This document shows positions 24,757-32,800 of a DNA stretch of 39,650 nt, in pieces. This DNA comes from Spirochaetaceae bacterium. GTDB lineage: Bacteria > Spirochaetota > Spirochaetia > Treponematales > Treponemataceae. Numbering within the stretch: position 1 is the first letter of the stretch; the number at the start of each line of letters is the position of its first letter. The notes under the pieces are model-generated. The model searched no databases. It saw only the letters and a list, made by a program, of their open reading frames with translations, and was not told the DNA's origin. Made by a program: the position numbers and the translations under genes. The DNA lies in NCBI GenBank assembly GCA_017618015.1, contig JAFZVC010000076.1:1-39650 (forward strand). The letters run 5' to 3'.

Positions 24757-26214
24757 TTATGCACGTTTGTAGTTCTTTATCTCTGCGCGGATACGCTCAG
24801 AAAGATGCTCTATCGGAACACGAACCTGTTCCATAGAATCGCGGAAACGGAGCGTAACCGTGTTGTAATCAGGATTCGGAGAACCATCATCTTTCTTCTC
24901 GTTAATCGTGTCGTAGTCGATTGTTACGCAGAAAGGAGTTCCAACCTCGTCCTGGCGGCGGTAGCGTTTTCCAACAGTTCCGCTAACGTCGTAATCAGTA
25001 ACGTAATCCTCTTTAAGAAGATGCTGAACTTCTTTGGCTTTCTCTGCAAGTCCGTCTTTCTTCATCAAAGGAAGAACAGCTACAGTGATAGGCGCAAGAC
25101 GTGGATCAAGGTGAAGGACAGTTCTGTAGTCTTCTTTTCCGTCTGTTCCTACGTTCTGCTCCTCGTAAGCCTCGCACAGGAACATTAGGAAGTTTCTGTT
25201 AAGACCTGCTGAAGTTTCAATTACGTAAGGAATGTACTTCTTGTTGCCGTCATCCTGATCGATATAGTTCATATCTTTCTTTGAGTACTGCATGTGCTGC
25301 GAAAGGTCAAAGTCAGTGCGGCTGTGGATTCCTTCAATTTCCTCGAAACCGATTGGGAACTTGTACGTTACGTCGTAAGCATCCTTCGCGTAGTGAGCAA
25401 GCTTGTCGTGGTGGTGCCACTTAAGGTGCTCTTCTTTGATACCGTACTTAAGATAGAAGTTCCATCTGTCTTTGCGCCAGCGTTCGAACGTCTCGTCCTC
25501 TGTGCCTGGCTTGCAGAAATACTCCATCTCCATCTGCTCGAACTCGCATGTGCGGAAAATGAAGTTTTTGAAGATAATCTCGTTGCGGAAAGATTTACCG
25601 ACCTGAGCAACGCCGAAAGGAACTTTCATGCGGTTTGACTGGACGATATTCTTGAAATCAACGAAGATTGACTGACATGTCTCTGGGCGCAGATAAACGA
25701 GAGAAGCGTCGTTTGCGACTGGTCCAAGATGTGTCTTGAACATCAGGTTGAACTCGCGGACATCAGTATATTTTCTGTTCGTGCTTCCGCATGTCGGGCA
25801 GTTGATATGCTCGTCGATAAATGCCTTCATTTCTTCGTGTGTCATTGTATCGACTGGCTTTCCGGGATTGACTCCGTGCTTTTCGCAGTAGTCTTCTATA
25901 AGCTGGTCGGCGCGGAAACGTGCCTTACACTCTGTACAGTCTATCATCGGGTCAGAAAAGTGGCCGACGTGTCCTGAAGCTTCCCATGTCGTGTGATGCA
26001 TGAAAATAGCACCGTCCAAGCCCACAACATCGTCGTGGAGCTGAGTCATCTCTTTCCACCAAGCGTTCTGGATATTCCGCTTAAAATCAACACCTAAAGG
26101 ACCGTAATCCCAGGCACCCGCCTGTCCGCCGTAAATTTCTGACGACTGATACACAAAACCGCGTCTTTTGCAAAGGCTTACGATTTTGTCCATTGTTACT
26201 TCATGATTATCCAT
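24757..26214 (-). CDS. glyQS: Glycyl-tRNA synthetase (dimeric, class II)
   Basis: A 485-aa enzyme charging tRNA-Gly. It is the single-chain alpha2 type also used by eukaryotes, archaea and many Gram-positive bacteria. Recognisable segments are CKRRGFVYQSSEIYGG, the motif 2 region (VAQVGKSFRNEI), RLRPETCQ-type YLRPETCQSIFVDF, and motif 3 near TSAGLNRNF. A zinc-type insertion CPTCG with a preceding CTECK is visible. The start at 26214 (MDNHEVTM) has AGGAAAA upstream; the longer frame to 26310 is leader sequence. The mRNA leader of about 145 nt from the promoter at 26366 contains a hairpin at 26239-26257. Confidence 0.95.
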   Translation of the reverse strand: MDNHEVTMDKIVSLCKRRGFVYQSSEIYGGQAGAWDYGPLGVDFKRNIQNAWWKEMTQLHDDVVGLDGAIFMHHTTWEASGHVGHFSDPMIDCTECKARFRADQLIEDYCEKHGVNPGKPVDTMTHEEMKAFIDEHINCPTCGSTNRKYTDVREFNLMFKTHLGPVANDASLVYLRPETCQSIFVDFKNIVQSNRMKVPFGVAQVGKSFRNEIIFKNFIFRTCEFEQMEMEYFCKPGTEDETFERWRKDRWNFYLKYGIKEEHLKWHHHDKLAHYAKDAYDVTYKFPIGFEEIEGIHSRTDFDLSQHMQYSKKDMNYIDQDDGNKKYIPYVIETSAGLNRNFLMFLCEAYEEQNVGTDGKEDYRTVLHLDPRLAPITVAVLPLMKKDGLAEKAKEVQHLLKEDYVTDYDVSGTVGKRYRRQDEVGTPFCVTIDYDTINEKKDDGSPNPDYNTVTLRFRDSMEQVRVPIEHLSERIRAEIKNYKRA

Positions 26215-26238
26215 GATTTTTTTCCTTGCTTCCTTGCG

Positions 26239-26257
26239 GCCTTTCTGGAGGAAAGGC
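26239..26257 (-). promoter_or_regulatory. Leader hairpin upstream of glyQS
   Basis: On the minus strand GCCTTTC-CTCCA-GAAAGGC is a perfect 7-bp stem ending about 25 nt upstream of the glyQS ATG. Its loop reads CUCCA and could pair with purine-rich ribosome-binding sequences. No U tract follows, so it is not a terminator. Role unknown. Confidence 0.35.
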
Positions 26258-26365
26258 ACCTTATTCTGTCGCATAAGCCGCATTTGGCCGATGCGCCGGG
26301 TCCACCGCACCGGCGGCTTTCCCTACGACCCGCATAATACCTGACTATGTGGGGGCAGTCTGACA

Positions 26366-26394
26366 ACTATACCATATAGACGATATATCAACAA
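26366..26394 (-). promoter_or_regulatory. Candidate glyQS promoter
   Basis: The minus strand shows TTGTTG (26394-26389), a 17-bp spacer and TATAGT (26371-26366). The transcript would have a leader of about 145 nt. Confidence 0.5.
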
Positions 26395-26418
26395 GAGGAA
26401 CGACCCAGCGCATTGTTT

Positions 26419-26495
26419 AAGGGGGAAAGCCTTCCCCCTGGGGCGCACGATGTTGCGCCCACACCCCCTTCACCTATGGCTGCGCCCTAAAACCC
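26419..26495. repeat. GC-rich palindromic intergenic repeat
   Basis: Two adjacent hairpins, AAGGGGGAA...TTCCCCCT (26419-26439) and GGGCGCA...TGCGCCC (26441-26460), are followed by a C-rich tail and GCTGCGCCCTAAAACCC (26479-26495). The tail nearly matches 222-239. A shorter relative may be the hairpin at 35288-35303. The region lies after the TraB/GumN gene and upstream of the glyQS promoter; the hairpins may also help to end the TraB/GumN transcript. Confidence 0.5.
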
Positions 26496-26499
26496 GCCG

Positions 26500-27564
26500 T
26501 TACTTTATGTAGTTTCTCTCTCTCATTATGTCAAAAACAGAATCCATTCCGCAAAAATGCGCCGTTCCCGCATAAATGAAAGTCGTACCACCTTCCAGAA
26601 TATACCCGTGGATTTTGTCAGCCCACGCGCTGTTCCGTTCCGTATAGACGGCATCGTTGTATCTTATAATAACTTCGTTAATATCCTCGACTGCTGTATC
26701 TTCGTCTTCTTCAAGGAGAATAGCCGTAATTGCATCCGGATCATCATCCACATAAGCCTGATAAAGATACAATAAGTTCAGGTATGTTTTCTCTATGTTC
26801 ACAAGCTCGCCAACGCTCTGCTCTGCAATTACAAGCTGCTCGTCCCAATCGCCGAAACGCAGGATATTCACCTGAACTTCGATGGGGTCAAGACCTTCAA
26901 TTGGTCTGCCGGCATCCTCCGCCATTCCGAAAAGAACATTATCGATTCCGTTAGCCGGATCCATTCCCATAGCTATTACAAGACCGCTTGAGCAACTAAG
27001 ACCGAGATACCACGGCTCAAAAGAGTTGAAAAGATCACGCTGCTCCGGTGTGAATGAGTTATAGAAAAACAGTCTGTTATCTGGAGAAAGCTCGTCTATG
27101 ACGTTTCTGCCGATTGCAAGCTGCTGAGACTCAACAAGCATTGCAGGAAGAATCTCGTTCGTAAAGCGAATCTGGTCTTCGGAAGAAATCTCTGCAACAA
27201 GCCTGTCCGCGCTGTTCCATGCGTCAAGAATCTCGTCGCTCAGCGGATAAATATCATCAGTTGCGAAGTGGAATGTTCCAAGCACGTATACGACAGACGG
27301 ATTTCCGTTTTTGTCTGTTCCGTCGATGCGCCACAACATGCGGCTGTCCGTTTTTGTGAGCGTCGCAGGGACGAACTCTGGCTCGGCGGGCTGTACTGGC
27401 TCAATCTGCTCCGGCGTTATCTGCTCGGCCGTGCCAGGCTCAACAGGTTCTGTCGGCTCTACGGGCGTAACTGGCGTAACAACTTCGGGTTTAGAAGCAC
27501 AAGAAGTGAAGAACGCCGCCACGCACAAAAGCAGTGCAAGCAAAACTAAAAGACTTTTTTTCAT
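26500..27564 (-). CDS. TraB/GumN-family lipoprotein
   Basis: A 354-aa lipoprotein: a signal peptide with lipobox FFTSC, Cys about residue 22. A Pro/Glu/Val-rich linker of about 45 residues follows (VTPVEPTEPVEPG and similar). The TraB/GumN domain then begins with YVLGTFHFATDDIYPLSDEI, the GxxH-type motif of the family, and ends with FIYAGTAHFCGMDS, the second conserved His motif. The family shares a fold with Tiki/TraB metalloproteases, but bacterial activity is mostly unproven. The start has TAGGAG 9 nt upstream. It is preceded by a large palindrome (27620-27723), separating it from gltX. Confidence 0.88.
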   Translation of the reverse strand: MKKSLLVLLALLLCVAAFFTSCASKPEVVTPVTPVEPTEPVEPGTAEQITPEQIEPVQPAEPEFVPATLTKTDSRMLWRIDGTDKNGNPSVVYVLGTFHFATDDIYPLSDEILDAWNSADRLVAEISSEDQIRFTNEILPAMLVESQQLAIGRNVIDELSPDNRLFFYNSFTPEQRDLFNSFEPWYLGLSCSSGLVIAMGMDPANGIDNVLFGMAEDAGRPIEGLDPIEVQVNILRFGDWDEQLVIAEQSVGELVNIEKTYLNLLYLYQAYVDDDPDAITAILLEEDEDTAVEDINEVIIRYNDAVYTERNSAWADKIHGYILEGGTTFIYAGTAHFCGMDSVFDIMRERNYIK

Positions 27565-27619
27565 ACTTTAACTCCTACAAGTTTATCAGCAATAAAATAG
27601 GCACATTTCACTGTGAATT

Positions 27620-27723
27620 TTCTAGCCGTGCTTTCGCCAACAATCCCTACAAGCTCAGTTAGTTCCTCACTTCGTTCGTCAATACTGGCTTGTAGGTAAC
27701 TTGTTGGCTACGCACGGCTAGAA
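27620..27723. repeat. 104-bp imperfect palindrome in intergenic space
   Basis: Arms TTCTAGCCGTGC / GCACGGCTAGAA, then GCCAACAA / TTGTTGGC, then CCTACAAGC / GCTTGTAGG nest around a 33-nt centre. The arms are about 35 nt with few mismatches. A further perfect TTCAC-t-GTGAA lies at 27608-27618. No U tract follows on either strand, so it is not a simple terminator. A MITE-like element or a large RNA hairpin between gltX and the TraB/GumN gene is possible. Confidence 0.65.
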
Positions 27724-27758
27724 CACATCATGTTAGTTGTACTTTTATTAACAAAAAA

Positions 27759-29345
27759 CTAGAACGCTGCGATTGTCCGCTCTGTGCGCTCCAACGCTTT
27801 CTCGACACCAAGCGCAAGGATAGAGCCCATGAGCGGCGGGGAAACGCGGCTTCCTGTAACAGCCATACGGATAGGCATCATAAAGTCACCAAGCTTAATG
27901 CCAAGTTCCTCTGCCATTTTGCGAGCAAGCTCTTCCTGTGCCTCGTGCTCAGGGATGCCTGGAAGCGCTTTTATGAACTCCTTGGATTTCTCCAAGACTT
28001 CTTTCGTTTTTGCCGCGTCAAGTTTCTTCGGGATAATGTCCGCGACAGGCGGAACCGCGACGTTCTTGAACAGGAATCCGACCATTTCCGCCGCGTCCGT
28101 AAGGAAGTGAAGTCTCTCTTTAATAAGCGGCATGAGAGCCATAAGTTTCTCGCGGATCTCTGCGTCACTGAGCTGTGCGGCACCGGCTGCAACTGCTTCC
28201 GGCGCGATGCAGAGCTTTCCGTCCTCGCCCATGCAGATTCCTGAATAAGCAGGACCAACATGCGGTGCCGGGAACTCTTCGCTTGCGTTTATCGGGATGG
28301 CTGCATCGCCTGTTCCAGTGATGAATGGCAATGTCCACTTGAAAAGCTCTTCATCGGTCATAACGCGGATATACTGACCGTTGTACCACTCAAGTTTCTT
28401 GTAATCGAAAACAGCCGGAGCCTTGTTAAGATGCTCCAGTTTGAAAAGCTTCTCAAAATCAGAAAGCTCGTAAATATCACGGCCGTCCTCGTAAGAGCAG
28501 CCGAGCATGGCGACGTAGTTAATAAGAGCCTTTGGCACATAGCCGCGCGCGCGGAACTCATTAACAGATGTTGCTCCGTGGCGTTTTGAAAGCTTCTGTC
28601 CGTCTTTTCCCATAACCATAGGAAGGTGGCAGAACTCCGGATAATCCCAGCCGAAAGCCTTGTACATTATAACGTGCATCGGGGTAGACGGAATCCACTC
28701 CTGTGCGCGCATAACGTGGCTTATCTTCATAAAATGGTCGTCAACGATATTCGCAAGGTGATATGTCGGGAATCCGTCGCTCTTAAGAAGAACTGGATCC
28801 GGGCTTACATCCTCGTTTTTCCACTCGATGTCGCCAAGAAGCGCGTCATGAAAGCGCGTAACGCCTTCCATCGGAACCTTGAGGCGGATAACATAAGGCT
28901 TTCCAGCGTCAAGATTCGCCTTTACCTCTTCCGGCGTAAGATGGCGGCAGTTTCTGTCGTAGCCAGGGGCCATCTTGTTCTTTGTCTGAAGCGCGCGGAT
29001 TCTTTCAAGGCGCTCCTCATCGCAGAAGCAGTAGTAAGCCTGTCCTTTATCAACAAGCTCCTGCGCGTATTTTTTGTAAAGCTCAAAACGTTCTGACTGA
29101 ACGTAAGGGCCGTATTCGCCACCTTTCGGGCCGCCCTCATCCCACTCTATACCAAGCCAAGCAAGCGTATCGTAGAGATTCTGTACATATTCCTCACCGT
29201 AGCGTGTACGGTCTGTATCTTCAAGACGAAGTATGAATTTTCCGCCCTGACTGCGGGCATAAAGATAATTGAAAAGTGCGGTTCTTACACCGCCAATGTG
29301 CTGCATTCCCGTCGGGGAAGGTGCATAACGGACACGGACTTCCAT
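27759..29345 (-). CDS. gltX: Glutamyl-tRNA synthetase
   Basis: A 528-aa class I synthetase charging tRNA-Glu. Signatures are RYAPSPTGMQHIGGVRTALFN (HIGH motif as HIGG), LRLEDTDRTR, and KLSKRHG (KMSKS motif), with the C-terminal anticodon-binding helical domain. The start at 29345 (MEVRVRY) has GGAGG 6 nt upstream; the frame open to 29369 is not needed. Only one GltX is seen, so discriminating versus non-discriminating use cannot be judged. It is followed by a large palindromic spacer. Confidence 0.96.
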   Translation of the reverse strand: MEVRVRYAPSPTGMQHIGGVRTALFNYLYARSQGGKFILRLEDTDRTRYGEEYVQNLYDTLAWLGIEWDEGGPKGGEYGPYVQSERFELYKKYAQELVDKGQAYYCFCDEERLERIRALQTKNKMAPGYDRNCRHLTPEEVKANLDAGKPYVIRLKVPMEGVTRFHDALLGDIEWKNEDVSPDPVLLKSDGFPTYHLANIVDDHFMKISHVMRAQEWIPSTPMHVIMYKAFGWDYPEFCHLPMVMGKDGQKLSKRHGATSVNEFRARGYVPKALINYVAMLGCSYEDGRDIYELSDFEKLFKLEHLNKAPAVFDYKKLEWYNGQYIRVMTDEELFKWTLPFITGTGDAAIPINASEEFPAPHVGPAYSGICMGEDGKLCIAPEAVAAGAAQLSDAEIREKLMALMPLIKERLHFLTDAAEMVGFLFKNVAVPPVADIIPKKLDAAKTKEVLEKSKEFIKALPGIPEHEAQEELARKMAEELGIKLGDFMMPIRMAVTGSRVSPPLMGSILALGVEKALERTERTIAAF

Positions 29346-29543
29346 AAAACCTCCAATAAAAACGCGCATCGCTCAGAGCTCATCGTAAATTGCTACTGGG
29401 CATAAAACTTAAACGCGCAAAAAAATCATATGAACAATTTACTATACTATTTTACGACGGATTAGGGAATAGAGCAAACCGACAGGGCTTCAGCACTATA
29501 AATAATTTCAGATGGAAAATTACTTCCAGTCACGTAGCGGGGA

Positions 29544-29711
29544 GTCAAAACCGCGCGTTAACGCGCTGCACGCTGTTTGTGGTATGGGAACTATACGTCT
29601 GGTCAAGGCACGCTTCGCTTAAAGCCTTGACTCAGCCGTTTTGACGCATGCTAAAAAATTATCAAACGTCAATTAAAGGTGCCGCTAGCGCAGCATCCAC
29701 AAACAGAGTGC
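29544..29711. repeat. Nested inverted repeats in the 520-bp gltX-BspA spacer
   Basis: No gene is supported in 29346-29866. Within it lie GTCAAAAC / GTTTTGAC (29544-29551, 29638-29645), a perfect 14-bp palindrome GCGCGTTAACGCGC (29553-29566), GTCAAGGC / GCCTTGAC (29602-29609, 29624-29631), and 15-nt arms GCACGCTGTTTGTGG / CCACAAACAGAGTGC with one mismatch (29568-29582, 29697-29711). The arms interleave rather than forming one stem, suggesting a complex or rearranged repeat element. The rest of the spacer is AT-rich with no recognised feature except the promoter at 29831. Confidence 0.6.
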
Positions 29712-29830
29712 TTTTGATCCCGCGCTCCGTTCCTTTGCGCAATTTTCCATTCAACCTTATAATACGGAAATACACCCCGTCATTTCGCGAAATTTTTCCC
29801 GCCCAGTTTAGCTAAAATTTAGGAATTACA

Positions 29831-29858
29831 TGCTAGAATAGAACAATTGTTTTAGGAG
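29831..29858 (+). promoter_or_regulatory. Extended -10 promoter and ribosome-binding site of the BspA-metzincin gene
   Basis: TGC-TAGAAT (29831-29839) is an extended -10 without a clear -35. AGGAG at 29854-29858 precedes the ATG at 29867 by 8 nt. Confidence 0.5.
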
Positions 29859-29866
29859 ATTTACGC

Positions 29867-32800
29867 ATGAAAAAACTCTTTGCCATTTTATTTTCGATAA
29901 CTGCCATTTTTGCGCTATCAACACAATCCGCATTTGCCGCGTCATCAACTCAAACCGACGATACCGACACTGGCATAACCGTAACTAATATTTCGCGGAC
30001 AAGTCACATAGCAAGCACCGGTGGCGTAGACTATACGGCAAATAGCGGGTACGCCGTAATGCCCTACTCCCGACAAGGCAAAACGATTACGGTTAACAAC
30101 GGCATTTCTATTATCCAACGTGGAATGTTTGACGATGAGTTTGACGCGGAAAAAATCGTGCTTCCATCGAGCGTGACAAGAATAGAACAAGGGGCTCTTC
30201 TTAACTGGTGCGTAATTTCATGCGCGACACAGGCGCAAAAAAACTTCTGTCTGGAAAACGGATTCGCCGTTGACGGTACATACTCCATAAAAAACGGTGT
30301 TCTTACAATAAACAAAGGCGTTAAGGTTGTTCCTTCCGTAATAGCGCGAGGAAACACCTCAATAACAAAAATCGTCCTGTCCGATACAGTAAAAACAATA
30401 GATGCATTCGCTTTCTGTGACATGACGAACCTTACCGAAATAACAATACCGACATCGGTGGAAGTAATAGGTGCTGCAGCTTTTCTTAACTGCAAGAAAC
30501 TTACTTCGATAACCTTCCCGGAGAATGTTGGGTACATTGGCGACAAGGCTTTTTCCGGCACAAAGCTTTCGGCGGTCAAAATCCCAGAAGAAACCGCCTG
30601 CGAATCAGATTCATTCGACAACAGGGTTGTCATACAGAGATACGAGACATCGCGGTCAGTGGACTACTATCAAGAATCGTTTTATGGTCCAAGGTTCTAT
30701 TACAAAACAGGCTGGCAAGAGGGCGATTTTTCCTCATCTTGGAAAGAGTTCGGCTGGCGTATCCCGACAAAAAATCTTCGTGTCGGAACGAATACCATAA
30801 CCTTGACGTACACAAGCGGAGAGAATGTCCTTTACATAAAAGACATCGAGCTTATTGCAGATGGAAACGTAATATTCACAGACAAAGCAGAACGCTGCGC
30901 AGGAAACAATCCTAGGAGCGTTGTATACACATTCAACCTCAAATCTGTTCCTGGCGTTCTAAATTTGAGAGGAAGCGCAAAAACAGACGGCGGAACGGAT
31001 TCAAACGGAACGATTACCGCACAAAATGTTATAAGTTCCATTTTAGAAGGAATTATCAAGACAGGAGACTATCTTGACTATACGGACGAAGTTCTGGACA
31101 TTACTGGTAATGTACACACAATAGAGAAAAACGCGTTCAAAGCCTCTACAAAACTAAGGGTTCCTGTGGGAAGCTACGCGGAACAATGGTGCAAGCAAAA
31201 CGGTTACTATCTTTGCGCCGCGCTCGCTGACCTTTCCACATACACAAAAGACGCATCGCTTAAAATCGATGAAAGCGCCTTCACGCGCATTCTATGCTAC
31301 ACCGACACACCCGAGGATATCGACAAATATCACTTTAATGTTACTCATCCGCTTACGCTCGATGTCGTAAACGGCAGGCTTGAACTAACGAGCTACATGC
31401 TTTATCCGTGCAAGAATGTAACAGTAAAGAAACTCAGCTCGGACGGCAGGGAATCGGTCGTTGCCAGGTACAACTTAATTCAGCCGTTGGCGCGGTATGT
31501 CGTCCTGAAAAACACAGATGCAAAAGCGACTTACATAGTCACAGCCGATGACGCCTTTTACAAAAGCCTTAACGACATCCCGGTGGACTGGGAAGTATCC
31601 TTCACTCAAATCCGCGAAAACTTTTACAAGGGTTTTTGGCTCATATTGCGTGCGCCAGTGTGCCGCGAGTGGATTTCTCTTATAACCCAGCAGGCTTTCG
31701 CGGTTGGCAGCAACTCTTTCAGAAATTATTTCCTCACGTCAAAGAACCGCTTCTACACTGGAAATACTGCAGTTGGCTACGAATCGACCACTACCAAATA
31801 TCTGACCGAGGCAGAAGTACGGAAGCTCTATAAAAAGATGACCGACTACAGCATAATGCTCGGTGCGCTTGATGCCCGCGTAAACCAGGAAGTTGTGGGT
31901 ATGGGTGCTTTGAACGGCTCTCTGCTCGGCATTGACGAACCTTATGTTGGAAACCAGTACGGCGACAAGCATATATCGAACATAATAGCCCATGAAATGA
32001 TGCACAACATGGGCTTCTTGCATGACTCAAACTTGTGCGGTCATTCGCTGAGCGGCGCGATATATCAATACGAGCTGATGTATGTCTTGAAGCAGCTTTC
32101 AGCGCAGAGGCTTCTTCCATACGACGATGAGAACACGCTCGCCACAAAAAAGTTCTGGTATGACGATTTTTACTTTATAAACGAGGCTGTATACCCGCCG
32201 GAAGATGACGGAGCTTTTTTCAGATGGGCAGAGAAAGAGATTTCTACACAATGGGCGCAAAAAAGCTATGATATTTCAGGCAAGATAATTGAAGGTGCAA
32301 AAGACCTTACCGTAACATTCCAATATACGAACGGCGGTTACAATCTTGCCGCGAAGAACCTTGTGCTTGTGGCAGACGGAAAGGAAGTCGCACGTTTCCC
32401 TGACGAGTTTACGACCGCGACATTCGGACGGGCGTTCAAAATCTCCTGCTCCTTGCCGGAAGGCGTAAAAAAGCTGATTCTCAAAGGTGACTTCAGAACG
32501 ATCGCGGGTAATCTTTCATCTGGTTCAATAAAAATCATTGCCAAAATATACCAGATGCAGGGCAGCACACTGAAAGTGAACAGCGGCGTTAAAACTATTT
32601 CCAGAGAACTTTTATGGGATGAGGATGCTGCCCAGCGGATAGAGCTTCCAGCAAGCGTAACCACAATAGAAAAAGGCGCGCTCCTTAACTGGTGTACAAT
32701 TTCATGCGCAACACAGGCGCAGAAAAACTTTTGCTACGAAAATGGCTACGCAGTAGAAGGCTCATATTCGGTCAAAAACGGTGTTCTTACAATAAACAGC

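Noticed and set aside
26215..26365. T-box leader of glyQS
   Set aside because: GGTGGACCCGGCG only loosely resembles the T-box GGTGGNACCGCG element, the leader is short, and no antiterminator/terminator pair with a U tract is present.
29390..29644. 84-aa open frame in the gltX-BspA spacer
   Set aside because: TTG start without a ribosome-binding site, it crosses nested inverted repeats, and its composition is not protein-like.
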